Of a DNA stretch of 42,004 bases, positions 1 through 7,530 are shown piece after piece. The DNA is from DASSUC01 sp035649895 (GTDB taxonomy: Bacteria; Actinomycetota; Actinomycetes; Mycobacteriales; Micromonosporaceae). The translations under genes were made by a program, and so were the position numbers. The stretch is taken from the NCBI GenBank assembly GCA_035649895.1, contig DASRIS010000120.1, positions 1-42,004 on the forward strand, written 5' to 3'. Position 1 is the stretch's first letter; each line of letters begins with the position of its first letter. The notes beneath the pieces were generated by a model. The model had not been told where the DNA came from and did no database searches. It was given only the letters and a program-made list of their open reading frames with translations.

Positions 1-252
1 CAGTGACACCACCACCCGCCTCTGGCAGACCAGCACCGGCCAACACCACACCACCCTGAAAGGCCACACCGGCCCAGTGTCCGGGGTGGCCTTCTCCCCC
101 GACGGCACCCTGCTCGCCACCGCCTCCAGTGACACCACCACCCGCCTCTGGCAGACCAGCACCGGCCAACACCACACCACCCTGGAAGGCCACACCAACT
201 GGGTGAACGGGGTGGCCTTCTCCCCCGACGGCACTCTGCTCGCCACCGCCTC
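1..252 (+). repeat. 126-bp tandem repeat encoding WD40 blades
   Basis: The stretch starting at base 1 recurs from base 127 with very few changes over at least 70 bases (for example CTGAAAGG against CTGGAAGG). The period is 126 bp, exactly 42 codons, the length of one WD40 blade. A third, more diverged unit begins near 253. Confidence 0.85.
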
Positions 253-505
253 CGACGACAACACCGCCCGGCTCTGGGAAGTTGCTACCGGCACCTGCCT
301 CGCCGTCCTGTTGCCGCTCCCCAGCGGCTACGCGGTCCTACTGCCGGACGGTTCGTACAAGCTCGACGGTGAACCCGGCAACGTCCTGTGGTGGGCCCTC
401 AAGCTGTGCCGCTTCGCACCGGGCGAGCTCGACGAGTACGTCCCCGGGCTGGTCCGGAGGCCGGCCGACTCTCCGATCCGGCCCGCTCAGCTCCAGCGCG
501 GATGA
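1..505 (+). CDS. WD40 repeat protein, C-terminal part (5' end outside window)
   Basis: The frame is open from base 2 and ends at a TGA at 503-505. It encodes WD40 blades with the repeated pattern GHT..V..VAFSPDGTLLATAS.D.T.RLW, so the protein is a beta-propeller, normally a protein-protein interaction or sensor platform. Two blades are almost identical at the DNA level with a 126-bp (42-residue) period, which shows recent blade duplication. After the last blade comes a tail of about 60 residues (LLPDGSYKLDGEPGNVLWW, then CRFAPGELDEYVPGL); from memory, similar tails end many actinobacterial WD40 proteins, some with an N-terminal STAND ATPase or other effector. That part lies upstream of the window, so the full activity cannot be told. 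It converges on the ATPase gene, with 9 bp between the stop codons. Confidence 0.85.
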   Translation, partial: SDTTTRLWQTSTGQHHTTLKGHTGPVSGVAFSPDGTLLATASSDTTTRLWQTSTGQHHTTLEGHTNWVNGVAFSPDGTLLATASDDNTARLWEVATGTCLAVLLPLPSGYAVLLPDGSYKLDGEPGNVLWWALKLCRFAPGELDEYVPGLVRRPADSPIRPAQLQRG

Positions 506-514
506 CGCGCCGCC

Positions 515-1906
515 TCAACCCGCCCGGTCCTGGTCGAGGATGTCCGCTACGGTGAACACGCGGACATCGGGGTGTCTGGTCACCGCCGTGTCCGCACCGC
601 CGCGGGACCAGAACGCGTACGTCGCGTCGGCGCGTACCGGCGGCAGGTGCGCGGCCCGGCGCCGCAGCTCGGCCAGGTCGCGTGTGACGATGGGCTTGGC
701 CTGCCACCGGCACTCGCCGACCAGCACTGGATCCGCTCCAGCAAGGCCGAGCACGTCGATCTCGGCGGCCTCGTCCTTCCACCAGCGGCCGATGACCGTC
801 TCCGCGGGGAGCGCGCCCGAGCGCACCAGGCGCTGGGCATGATCCCGTGCCGCCTCCTCGAACACCCGAGCCAGGTGCGTCTCCCAGCGCCCCTTGGTGC
901 GCTGTCGCACGGCCGCGCCCTGCCCGCCTTCGACCAGGTCGGCGTCGTCGCGCAGGACGGCGAACCAGAACGCCAGGTAGCCGTCGGCGATCTCGTACAA
1001 CGCGGCGGACGAGCCACCCGCGCCCAGCGGGCGCACGACCCGTACATAACCAGCTCGGCGCAACCGGTCCAGCGTGTAGTCGATCCGCTGCTGTGCCCTG
1101 CCGGCGATGCGGGACCGGCGCCGGGCCCCGCCGGACATGGCCATGAGCACGCGTTCGTACCCGCCTCGCCAGTCGAGGTCCTCGGACATGATGTCCGGGG
1201 CGTCGCGCAGCAGCAGGCCGCCGGGGGTGAAGGCCAGCTCGTCAAGGTTCTGCGCGGTGGTTCGGGCGGCGGACCACCGTCGAAGGTGCAGCGGATACCC
1301 CCCGCAAGCCGCGTACGCCTCGATGAAGGCATCTGGCGCCAGGTCAGGCTGGAACGCGCGGGCGTCAACCAGGGGGAACGGGTCCATCCGTCGCTCCACC
1401 CCGGCGCGGCGGTGCAGTCCCCCTTGGGGCCCGAGCATGTGCTCCATCACCGCCACGGCAGAGCCCGACAGCACCAGCATGAGCCGTTGGTCGCTGACCC
1501 GGTTCTCCCATACCGCTGAGACCGTATCGGCGAAGTCGGTGTGCCCTCCGGCCAGGCGGGGCGCCTCGTCGATGACCACGAGCAGCGGTGTGCGGTCGGC
1601 CAGGCGGACGACGAACCGCAGCGCCGCCTCCCAGTCGGGAAAGGTCTCCGGCGCCAGGTCGCGAACCTCGTCGCCGAGCTGCTCCCGGAGCCGCTCCGCG
1701 AAACGACGAAGCTGGCGCTCCTCGGTGTCCTGTCGGGTCGCGGTGAAGTACACCGCACGCTTGTCCCGCGCGAAGTAGCTCAGCAGGTATGTCTTGCCGA
1801 CCCGGCGGCGACCCCAGATGACCACGAGCTCCGGCTCCGCCGCCGCCACCCGCGCCCATGCGGCGTTCAGCTCAGCCAGCTCCGCCGTGCGGCCTACAAC
1901 CTGCAC
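515..1906 (-). CDS. AAA ATPase of the Archaeal-ATPase/DUF234 type
   Basis: A 463-residue protein. A P-loop (GRRRVGKTY, residues 32-40) and Walker B (LLVVIDEAP, near 108-116, with adjacent D and E) mark an ATP-binding domain of the archaeal ATPase family. The middle is a winged-helix-like region. The C-terminal part (EIDVLGLAG, then VLVGECRW) matches the DUF234 region, which resembles a PD-(D/E)xK nuclease core; the usual Lys of ECKW is Arg here. Proteins of this type are widespread and poorly understood; roles in DNA transactions or defence have been suggested. The frame starts at GTG 1904-1906; an overlapping ATG is out of frame. There is no good Shine-Dalgarno sequence, and three 16-bp iterated palindromes lie immediately upstream, so autoregulation is a reasonable inference. 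Confidence 0.85.
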   Translation of the reverse strand: MQVVGRTAELAELNAAWARVAAAEPELVVIWGRRRVGKTYLLSYFARDKRAVYFTATRQDTEERQLRRFAERLREQLGDEVRDLAPETFPDWEAALRFVVRLADRTPLLVVIDEAPRLAGGHTDFADTVSAVWENRVSDQRLMLVLSGSAVAVMEHMLGPQGGLHRRAGVERRMDPFPLVDARAFQPDLAPDAFIEAYAACGGYPLHLRRWSAARTTAQNLDELAFTPGGLLLRDAPDIMSEDLDWRGGYERVLMAMSGGARRRSRIAGRAQQRIDYTLDRLRRAGYVRVVRPLGAGGSSAALYEIADGYLAFWFAVLRDDADLVEGGQGAAVRQRTKGRWETHLARVFEEAARDHAQRLVRSGALPAETVIGRWWKDEAAEIDVLGLAGADPVLVGECRWQAKPIVTRDLAELRRRAAHLPPVRADATYAFWSRGGADTAVTRHPDVRVFTVADILDQDRAG

Positions 1907-1915
1907 ATACGTAAG

Positions 1916-1966
1916 GTACTACAAACTGTTTGTACTACAACCTGCTTGTACTACAAACAGTTTGTG
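1916..1966. promoter_or_regulatory. Three 16-bp direct repeats, each holding a 13-bp palindrome (putative operator)
   Basis: Units begin at 1916, 1932 and 1948: GTACTACAAACTGTTT, GTACTACAACCTGCTT and GTACTACAAACAGTTT, followed by GTG. Within them ACAAACTGTTTGT (1921-1933) and ACAAACAGTTTGT (1953-1965) are perfect palindromes around one central base; the middle copy (1937-1949) is imperfect. They lie 10-60 bp upstream of the ATPase GTG start. On the minus strand TTGTAG and TACCTT with a 16-bp spacer could be its promoter, overlapping the repeats. Three helically offset sites suggest cooperative binding of a dimeric regulator; the regulator is not known. Confidence 0.65.
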
Positions 1967-1971
1967 CACCC

Positions 1972-4155
1972 CTAGCCAGGCAGGCGGGCGGGGGGTGGGA
2001 CGGGTTCGGCCGCGGGGGCCGCGAGCGGCTGCGGAGCCTCCTGCTCCTCCTTGATCCCCCAGCGGGCGTAGAGCCCCCGCAGCGGGCCCGGCACCCACCA
2101 GTTGAGCCGGCCCAGCAGGCGCATGGTGGCCGGCATCAGCAGCGCCCGCACGATCGTGGCGTCGACCAGGATGGCCAGCGCCAACCCGACGCCGATGATC
2201 TTCACGACCAGCACCTGCGAGGTGGCGAAGGACACGATCACCACGACGAGCAGCAGCGCGGCGCTGGTGATGATGCGGCCGGTGCGCTGCAGCCCGAGCG
2301 CCACCGACTCGGTGTTGTCGCCGGTGAGGTCGTACTGCTCCCGGATGCGGGAGAGCAGGAAGACCTGGTAGTCCATTGACAGCCCGAACGCCACGGCGAA
2401 GATGAGGATGGGCTGCACCACGTCGATGTTGCCGGTGGGCGTGAAGTCCAGCAGCCCGGCCAGCCGGCCGTCCTGGAAGACCCATACGACGGCCCCGAAG
2501 GCGGCCGACAGGCTCAGGACGTTCAAGACGATCGCCTGGACCGGCAGGACGAGCGAGCCGAAGGCGAGGAAGAGCAGCACGAAGGTGGCCAGCCCGACCA
2601 GCAGGGCCATCCACGGCAGCCGCTCCTCCAGCATGTCCATCAGGTCGGCGAAGGCGGCCGCGTCGCCGCCGACCAGGACCTGGCCGCCGGGGAGCGGCAC
2701 GGCGCGTACCGCGCCGACCAGCCGGCGGCCCTCCTCGGAGATGGGCTCGGCGGTGAAGCCGATGGTGACCCGGGCGGTGTTCCCCGCGGCCGCCGTGACC
2801 GCGGCCTGCCGTACGCCGGCCAGGCCCTTGACCCGGTCCACATAGGAGGCGAGCGCCTGCTGGCTCGCCGGCGCGGTGACCGGGTCCGGCAGCGTGACGA
2901 TCGCCTCGACCGGCCGGGTCACGCTCTCCGGGAAGGACTCCTCCAGCACCTGCTGCACCTGGCGGCTCTGCGCGGAGGCGGGTAGCACCCGGGTGTCCAG
3001 CCAGCCGTAGGAGATGCGCAGGAACGGCAGGCCCAGCACCACCAGCACGGCGATGACGGCCGTGCCGACCAGCACCGGGCGGCGCATCACCGCCCGAGCG
3101 ATCCGGGCCCACGCCCCCCGGTCGGCCGTGGCGTGCCTGGCCCGGCGCCGTCCCTGCAGCCGGTGCCCGAGAACGGCCAGCAGCGCCGCCATCACCGTCA
3201 GCGCGAAGACGCCGGCCAGCAGCACCGCCGCGATGCCGCCGAAGCCGATGGAGCGCAGGAACACCTGCGGGAAGACGAGCAGGCTGGCCAGGGCCAGGGC
3301 GACGGTGACCGCGGACACGGCGATGGTCCGCCCGGCGGTGACCATGGTGCGGCGCAGCGCCTGCGGGACCGGATGGCCGTGGTCGAGCTCCTCCCGGAAC
3401 CGGCTGACCATGAACAGTCCATAGTCGACGGCGAGGCCGAGACCCAGCAGGGTGACCACGTTGACGGCGAAGACGGACACCTCGGTCGCGAGGGCCAGCA
3501 GGCGCAGCGCGGCGAGCGACCCCACGATCGCCAGCAGCCCGATGAGCACCGGCAGCAGCGCGGCAAGAAGGCTGCGGAAGATGAGCACGAGAAGCACGAA
3601 GAGCACCGGCAGGGCCAGCGCCTCCGCCCGGGTCAGGTCGGCCTTGCTCTGGGCGTTGACGTCGTCGAACATGGCCAGCGGCCCACCGACCGAGACCTGA
3701 AGGTCCGGGCTGGCCAGCCGGTCGGCGAGGGCCAGGTAGTTGGTGTGCCGGGTGTTCTCGTCATCGCCGGCGACCTGGACCGCGGCGAAGGCGGCCCGGC
3801 GGTCGGTGCTCACCAGCACCGGCAGCCGGGTGCTCCAGTAGTCGGTCACCCCCTCGACCCGCTCGTCCGGCAGCGCGTCGAGCACCCTCCTCGCCGCCTG
3901 GGCGAAGGCGGGGTCGTCGACGGTCCAGCGGTCGCTGCGGAACAGGACGACGACGTCCGCGTCGTCGCGCCCGAGCCGGCTGCGCTCCACGTCGGCCGCC
4001 TGCGAACTCTCGCTCGCGGCGTAGGTGAAGCCCCCACCGACCAGGTCGCCGAACGCGCCCGCGCCCCACGCGCCCGCCCCAGCCAGGATGGCCACCGCGC
4101 CGGCGACCACCCACCATCGCGCCCGGTACATCGCCCGGCCGAGGAGGTCCAGCAT
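1972..4155 (-). CDS. MMPL/RND family membrane exporter
   Basis: About 727 residues with the MMPL layout: one N-terminal membrane segment (ARWWVVAGAVAILAGAGAW), a periplasmic-side domain, a block of membrane helices, then the same order again. The paired helix motifs VDYGLFMVSRFREEL and MDYQVFLLSRIREQY are characteristic. Members use proton-motive force to export lipids, siderophores or other hydrophobic compounds. The start at 4155 is preferred over an in-frame ATG 21 bases upstream because AAGGAG (4162-4167, minus strand) is spaced correctly for it. It lies 81 bp downstream of the acyl-activating enzyme on the same strand, so the two are probably cotranscribed; this recalls FadD-MmpL pairing in mycobacteria, where an activated acyl chain is built into a lipid and exported. 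The substrate is unknown. Confidence 0.9.
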   Translation of the reverse strand: MLDLLGRAMYRARWWVVAGAVAILAGAGAWGAGAFGDLVGGGFTYAASESSQAADVERSRLGRDDADVVVLFRSDRWTVDDPAFAQAARRVLDALPDERVEGVTDYWSTRLPVLVSTDRRAAFAAVQVAGDDENTRHTNYLALADRLASPDLQVSVGGPLAMFDDVNAQSKADLTRAEALALPVLFVLLVLIFRSLLAALLPVLIGLLAIVGSLAALRLLALATEVSVFAVNVVTLLGLGLAVDYGLFMVSRFREELDHGHPVPQALRRTMVTAGRTIAVSAVTVALALASLLVFPQVFLRSIGFGGIAAVLLAGVFALTVMAALLAVLGHRLQGRRRARHATADRGAWARIARAVMRRPVLVGTAVIAVLVVLGLPFLRISYGWLDTRVLPASAQSRQVQQVLEESFPESVTRPVEAIVTLPDPVTAPASQQALASYVDRVKGLAGVRQAAVTAAAGNTARVTIGFTAEPISEEGRRLVGAVRAVPLPGGQVLVGGDAAAFADLMDMLEERLPWMALLVGLATFVLLFLAFGSLVLPVQAIVLNVLSLSAAFGAVVWVFQDGRLAGLLDFTPTGNIDVVQPILIFAVAFGLSMDYQVFLLSRIREQYDLTGDNTESVALGLQRTGRIITSAALLLVVVIVSFATSQVLVVKIIGVGLALAILVDATIVRALLMPATMRLLGRLNWWVPGPLRGLYARWGIKEEQEAPQPLAAPAAEPVPPPARLPG

Positions 4156-4236
4156 CGTCGGCTCCTTCCGCCTCACCTCATGCGGCGGCTGCGGCCCTGC
4201 CAGAGGCCGCAGCCGCCATCCGGCTCAGAAAGGATC

Positions 4237-5964
4237 TCAGGTCCAGCGGCCGATGCCGATGGCCTTCGCGTTGTCGCCGAGCAGGGTCTCCCGCAGGTGG
4301 ACCCGGCGGATCTTCCAGGTCCCGGTACGCGGGAACTCGTCCCACTTGATCTGGACCGGTGCCGCCATCGGGCTCAGGTCGGCCACGGCCGCCTCCCAGT
4401 CGGCCCGGTCCAGCGGCACGTCGTTCTCGGTGCTGACCACCGGCACCGGCAGGTCGCCGGCGACGGGCAAGATCACCACCTCGGTGGTGTAGGGGATGCG
4501 GTCCAGGATCAGGTCCTCGAACTCGATCGCGCTGCCGCCCGGGATCCGGTCGATCTCCCGGTCCACGATGCGCACCGCGCCCCACTTGTTGATGATCCCG
4601 AGGTCGCCGGTGTTCCACCACCAGCCGTTGACCTTGATGTCGTGCCGGTCCTGCTCGCCGACGTAGGCCAGGCACCGCCCGGGCTGGTTGATCTCGATCA
4701 GCCCCACCTGGCCCCGGGGGACCTCCTCGCCGGTGACCGGGTCGACCGCGCGCATCTTGGCGTGGAACGGGATCGGCCAGCCGATCAGCTGCGTGGGCGG
4801 CGGCCGGTGCCCCTTGCGGCGCACCACGAACCGGAAGTACGGCCGCACGCACAGCGCCCCGTTCTCGCTCTGGCTCCACGACTGCACCCAGATCGGGAAC
4901 CGCCGCTTGGTGGCCGCCATGAAGGTGCGGATGGTCCGGGTGTGGATGGCGTCGAACGAGTTCACGTACTCCCGTACGTTGTCGAAGTAGCCGGCCGGCT
5001 CCCGGGTCAGCGGCTCCCACGCGAGGTAGATGTTGGGCAGCGCCTCCACCAGCGTCGGCTTGTGCTCGATGAGCAGCTCGCGCAGCCGCGGCGGCCAGGG
5101 CTCGGAGAGGAACACCACCCGCGAGCCGACCGTGGCCATGGCCAGCTGCATCGTGGTCAGCCGCTCATGGGTGTACGGGTCGCAGAACACCACGGTGTCG
5201 TCCCGGCGCAGGCCGAACCGGGGCCAGCGCTCGGTCTCCACAATGGCCATCGCGTAGATGGACTCGGCCGAGTGCATCACCAGCTTGGGAATGCCGGTGG
5301 TGCCGGAGGTGTGCGTGATGACGACCGGCTCCTTCAGCTCCCGCATGCTCGGCGGGACCGGTGGTGCGTCCTTGAAGTCGTCCAGCAGGGCGATGTCGGG
5401 CCGGTCGGGGACCGGGTCGACGCTGATCGTGCGTACCGTCAGGTCCTTGACGACCTCCGGGGTGACCCCGCACTTCTCGACGTGCCGCGCATCGGTCAGG
5501 AGGAAGGCCTGCTCGAGCCGCGTGAGCATCGGGACGAAGGCCTCCGGGCCGTACGTGCCGGAGAACATGACGGGGATGGCGCCGATGCGGGCGATGGCGC
5601 AGCCGAGGATGACGATGTCCAGGTGGTTCGCCTTGAGGATGGCCACCCGGTCCCACGGCCTGACCCCGGCCTGGTGCAGCCAGGCGGCGGCGCGGTCCAC
5701 CAGCTCGGCCCACTGGGTGTAGGTGCGGCTGGTCGGCCCGTCCCGGTCGATATCTGGCGGCCGGTCGACGATGACCAGCTCGTCCGGCGCCGTCTTCGCC
5801 GCCACGTGCCAGGTCTCCCCCATCTTGGAGTAGGACGGGGTGCGCGAGAACGGGCTCAGCCGGCGGCGCCAGCGGGTCGGGGTGAACTCGGTGAGGTAGC
5901 GCGGGATCGGCCGCTGCGGCTCGGAACCGGCGCCGCTTACCGCCGTTTCGGCTGGTGAAGCCAC
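4237..5964 (-). CDS. AMP-forming acyl-CoA synthetase / acyl ligase (ANL superfamily)
   Basis: A 575-residue adenylate-forming enzyme. The phosphate-binding loop is THTSGTTGIPK (residues 218-227), the A8-type region reads WWWNTGDLG, the hinge region is DREIDRIPGG, and a catalytic Lys stands near 551 in TGTWKIRRV. It should activate a carboxylic acid as an acyl-adenylate and transfer it to CoA or another thiol; sequence alone does not give the acid. It differs from standard fatty-acyl-CoA ligases in its long N-terminal lead (about 50 residues) and in the unusual spacing around the C-terminal Lys (PRTGTWK rather than PRTxxGK). The start is GTG at 5962-5964, with GGAGGA just upstream. It is the first gene of a pair with the MMPL exporter. 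Confidence 0.88.
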   Translation of the reverse strand: MASPAETAVSGAGSEPQRPIPRYLTEFTPTRWRRRLSPFSRTPSYSKMGETWHVAAKTAPDELVIVDRPPDIDRDGPTSRTYTQWAELVDRAAAWLHQAGVRPWDRVAILKANHLDIVILGCAIARIGAIPVMFSGTYGPEAFVPMLTRLEQAFLLTDARHVEKCGVTPEVVKDLTVRTISVDPVPDRPDIALLDDFKDAPPVPPSMRELKEPVVITHTSGTTGIPKLVMHSAESIYAMAIVETERWPRFGLRRDDTVVFCDPYTHERLTTMQLAMATVGSRVVFLSEPWPPRLRELLIEHKPTLVEALPNIYLAWEPLTREPAGYFDNVREYVNSFDAIHTRTIRTFMAATKRRFPIWVQSWSQSENGALCVRPYFRFVVRRKGHRPPPTQLIGWPIPFHAKMRAVDPVTGEEVPRGQVGLIEINQPGRCLAYVGEQDRHDIKVNGWWWNTGDLGIINKWGAVRIVDREIDRIPGGSAIEFEDLILDRIPYTTEVVILPVAGDLPVPVVSTENDVPLDRADWEAAVADLSPMAAPVQIKWDEFPRTGTWKIRRVHLRETLLGDNAKAIGIGRWT

Positions 5965-6214
5965 GAGCGTTCCTCCGTTTCTGCCGGACGAGAGAGCCTT
6001 GTCGATTAAAAAGATCGAACAGCGTCGACCTTGCGGTCACGATAACCGACTCCACGCCGATTGCCGCCTGTCCCATCGGGTACTTGTCGATCGCGGCGCC
6101 GCAAGCTCCCGTCATAGCCGCGACCCGGTCGAGGACCGGCTTCAGCGCATTTATCGCGACGTGATAGCTTATACATGATCAAATAGCGTACGCGGACAGC
6201 TCGCGGAGGACACC

Positions 6215-6685
6215 ATGCAGAAGATCACGACCTTCCTGTGGTTCGACAACCAGGCCGAAGCGGCGGCAACCTTCTACACCTCGATCTTTGACAACTCCCG
6301 GATCGTGAGCGTGCAGCGCTACGGCGAGACCGGGCCGGGCCCGGCCGGATCGGTCATGACGGTCAGCTTCGAGCTGGCCGGCCAGCAGTTCATCGCCCTC
6401 AACGGCGGCCCGGAGTTCAAGTTCACCGAGGCGGTCTCGCTCTACGTGGACTGCGCGGACCAGGAGGAGGTCGACGAACTCTGGGCCAAGCTCACCGACG
6501 GCGGCGAGGAGTCGCAGTGCGGGTGGCTCAAGGACCGGTACGGCCTGTCCTGGCAGATCATCCCGCGGACGCTGACAGACCTGATGAGCGACCCCGACCC
6601 GGCCAAGGCCAACCGGGTCATGCAGGCGATGCTCGGGATGAAGAAGATCGACGTGAAGGGCATAGAGGACGCCTACGAAGGGTGA
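6215..6685 (+). CDS. VOC-fold protein, PhnB / 3-demethylubiquinone methyltransferase-like domain
   Basis: A 156-residue protein that begins ITTFLWFDNQAEAAATFYTSIF and ends in WQIIP..L..LM.DPDPAKANRVMQAMLGMKKID, the hallmark of the PhnB-like branch of the VOC (glyoxalase/bleomycin resistance) superfamily (PF06983). Members adopt paired beta-alpha-beta-beta-beta modules; most have no proven activity despite the methyltransferase name. GGAGGACACC precedes the ATG. Its 3' end overlaps by 13 bp the convergent remnant of an MFS transporter. It is divergent from the acyl ligase, with about 250 bp between them that hold AT-rich sequence near 6151-6186 (TTATACATGATCA) suitable for a promoter. Confidence 0.88.
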   Translation: MQKITTFLWFDNQAEAAATFYTSIFDNSRIVSVQRYGETGPGPAGSVMTVSFELAGQQFIALNGGPEFKFTEAVSLYVDCADQEEVDELWAKLTDGGEESQCGWLKDRYGLSWQIIPRTLTDLMSDPDPAKANRVMQAMLGMKKIDVKGIEDAYEG

Positions 6686-6876
6686 GCGGCGCCGCCCCAG
6701 GTGGGCAGCTCGCGCATGGTCCGCAGCGGGGAGCGGAGCAACGGTAGGACCGCGGCCAGCGGCAGCGCCAGCATGCTGACCTGGCTGACCGTGGTGGCGA
6801 CGAAGAGCTGGCGGAAGTCGTGCTCGCGCAGCAGGCCCAGGCGGTCCCGTTCGCCCGTCACCGGTCGGCCTGTCAC
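6673..6876 (-). pseudogene. Remnant of an MFS transporter, N- and C-terminal ends joined by an internal deletion
   Basis: The 67-codon frame reads GLLREHDFRQLFVATTVSQ then VSMLALPLAAVL, which is the first membrane segment of actinobacterial MFS transporters, and then changes directly to PLLRSPLRTMRELPT, which resembles the usual C-terminal cytoplasmic end (SPLRTxRELP) of the same family. An intact member has about 400 residues, so roughly 350 codons have been lost in frame. The product could span the membrane once at most and cannot transport. The identification rests on these two recognisable ends. Confidence 0.65.
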
Positions 6877-6928
6877 GTGTCAGCCGTCACCGGTCGGCCA
6901 GTCACGTGCCGGCCGTCACCGGTCGGCG
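6855..6928. repeat. 29-bp tandem repeat (about 2.5 copies)
   Basis: CCGTCACCGGTCGGC occurs at 6855, 6884 and 6913, with TGTCACGTG and AGTCACGTG between copies. The array joins the start of the MFS remnant to the 3' end of the MarR-type gene, whose stop codon lies in the third copy. The period is not divisible by three, in keeping with a non-coding array. Confidence 0.8.
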
Positions 6929-7452
6929 CGCCGGCTGGCCTGGTGTGCCTTCCACCGCTGCATGAGCAGCGGCATCTCGGCCTGCATGAACTCGAAGAAG
7001 GCCACCGTCTCGCTGAGCCGGGCACCGGCCGGGCTGGCGCCGCCCACGGCTACGACACCGTCCCGGAACATGGTGACCAGACGGGCGAGCATCTGGTCCC
7101 GGCGGAGGATGGCCTCCTGCCAGACGTCCTCGTACACCCGGTAGGCGTCGCGGCGGGTGCCGGGCTGGCGCTCGCGGCCGGCCAGGCCGAGCTGCACGAG
7201 GGCGCGTACGGCGCCGGAGATGGCCGCCGGGCTGGCGTGCAGCCGGTGGGCCAGCTCGGCGGCGGTGAGCCGGCCGTGCTCGCTGGCGAGGAGGGTCGCG
7301 AAGACACGGGCCGGCATGCGGGCCATCCCCGCCTCGGTGAGCGAGGCGCCGAGGCGCTCGACAAACCTCGCCACGGCGGCCTCGTCCCTGGCAACGGCGG
7401 CTTCGTCCCTTGGTACGGCAGCCTCGTCACGCTCATGGTTGGGCGAGGTCAC
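6916..7452 (-). CDS. MarR/GbsR-type transcriptional regulator
   Basis: A 178-residue winged-helix regulator: FVERLGASLTEAGMARMPARVF, then LTAAELAHRLHASPAAISGAVRALVQLGLAGRER with the recognition helix SPAAISGAVRAL, then a dimerising helical C-terminus. This matches the GbsR-like branch of MarR proteins that often sit next to ABC exporters. The N-terminus has three copies of a seven-residue repeat (RDEAAVA/P), coded by a 21-bp tandem duplication at 7373-7435. The start is GTG 7450-7452, with AAGGAGGT 8 bases upstream; a nearby ATG is out of frame. It is divergent from the ABC exporter genes with 78 AT-rich bases between them, so it probably represses them and itself. Confidence 0.88.
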   Translation of the reverse strand: MTSPNHERDEAAVPRDEAAVARDEAAVARFVERLGASLTEAGMARMPARVFATLLASEHGRLTAAELAHRLHASPAAISGAVRALVQLGLAGRERQPGTRRDAYRVYEDVWQEAILRRDQMLARLVTMFRDGVVAVGGASPAGARLSETVAFFEFMQAEMPLLMQRWKAHQASRRADR

Positions 7453-7530
7453 CGCGCATCACCTCCTTGAGGACGACGCTGGCATTTTATCAACTTCTGT
7501 AGTTTCAGAAACAGCTATATATTGTGAACC
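7453..7530. promoter_or_regulatory. Divergent promoter/operator between the MarR-type regulator and the ABC exporter
   Basis: This spacer is markedly AT-rich. TTCTG (7495-7499) and CAGAA (7506-7510) form an inverted repeat with a 6-bp spacer, and TTTCAGAAA (7503-7511) overlaps it. TATATAT (7516-7522) is a good -10 element only 9 bases from the ATG of the ATPase gene, so that transcript would be leaderless or nearly so, and the inverted repeat would fall between -35 and -10. On the other strand GATAAA near 7486-7491 could be the -10 of the regulator. A repressor at the palindrome would block both. Confidence 0.6.

Noticed and set aside
1916..1966. The 16-bp repeats as a small CRISPR array
   Set aside because: The units are contiguous with no spacers, palindromic, and directly at a gene start, as expected for operators.
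3133..5958. Plus-strand open frame of about 940 codons
   Set aside because: It is antisense to the MMPL and acyl ligase genes, has the Arg/Gly/His/Pro-rich composition of shadow frames in GC-rich DNA, and resembles no family.
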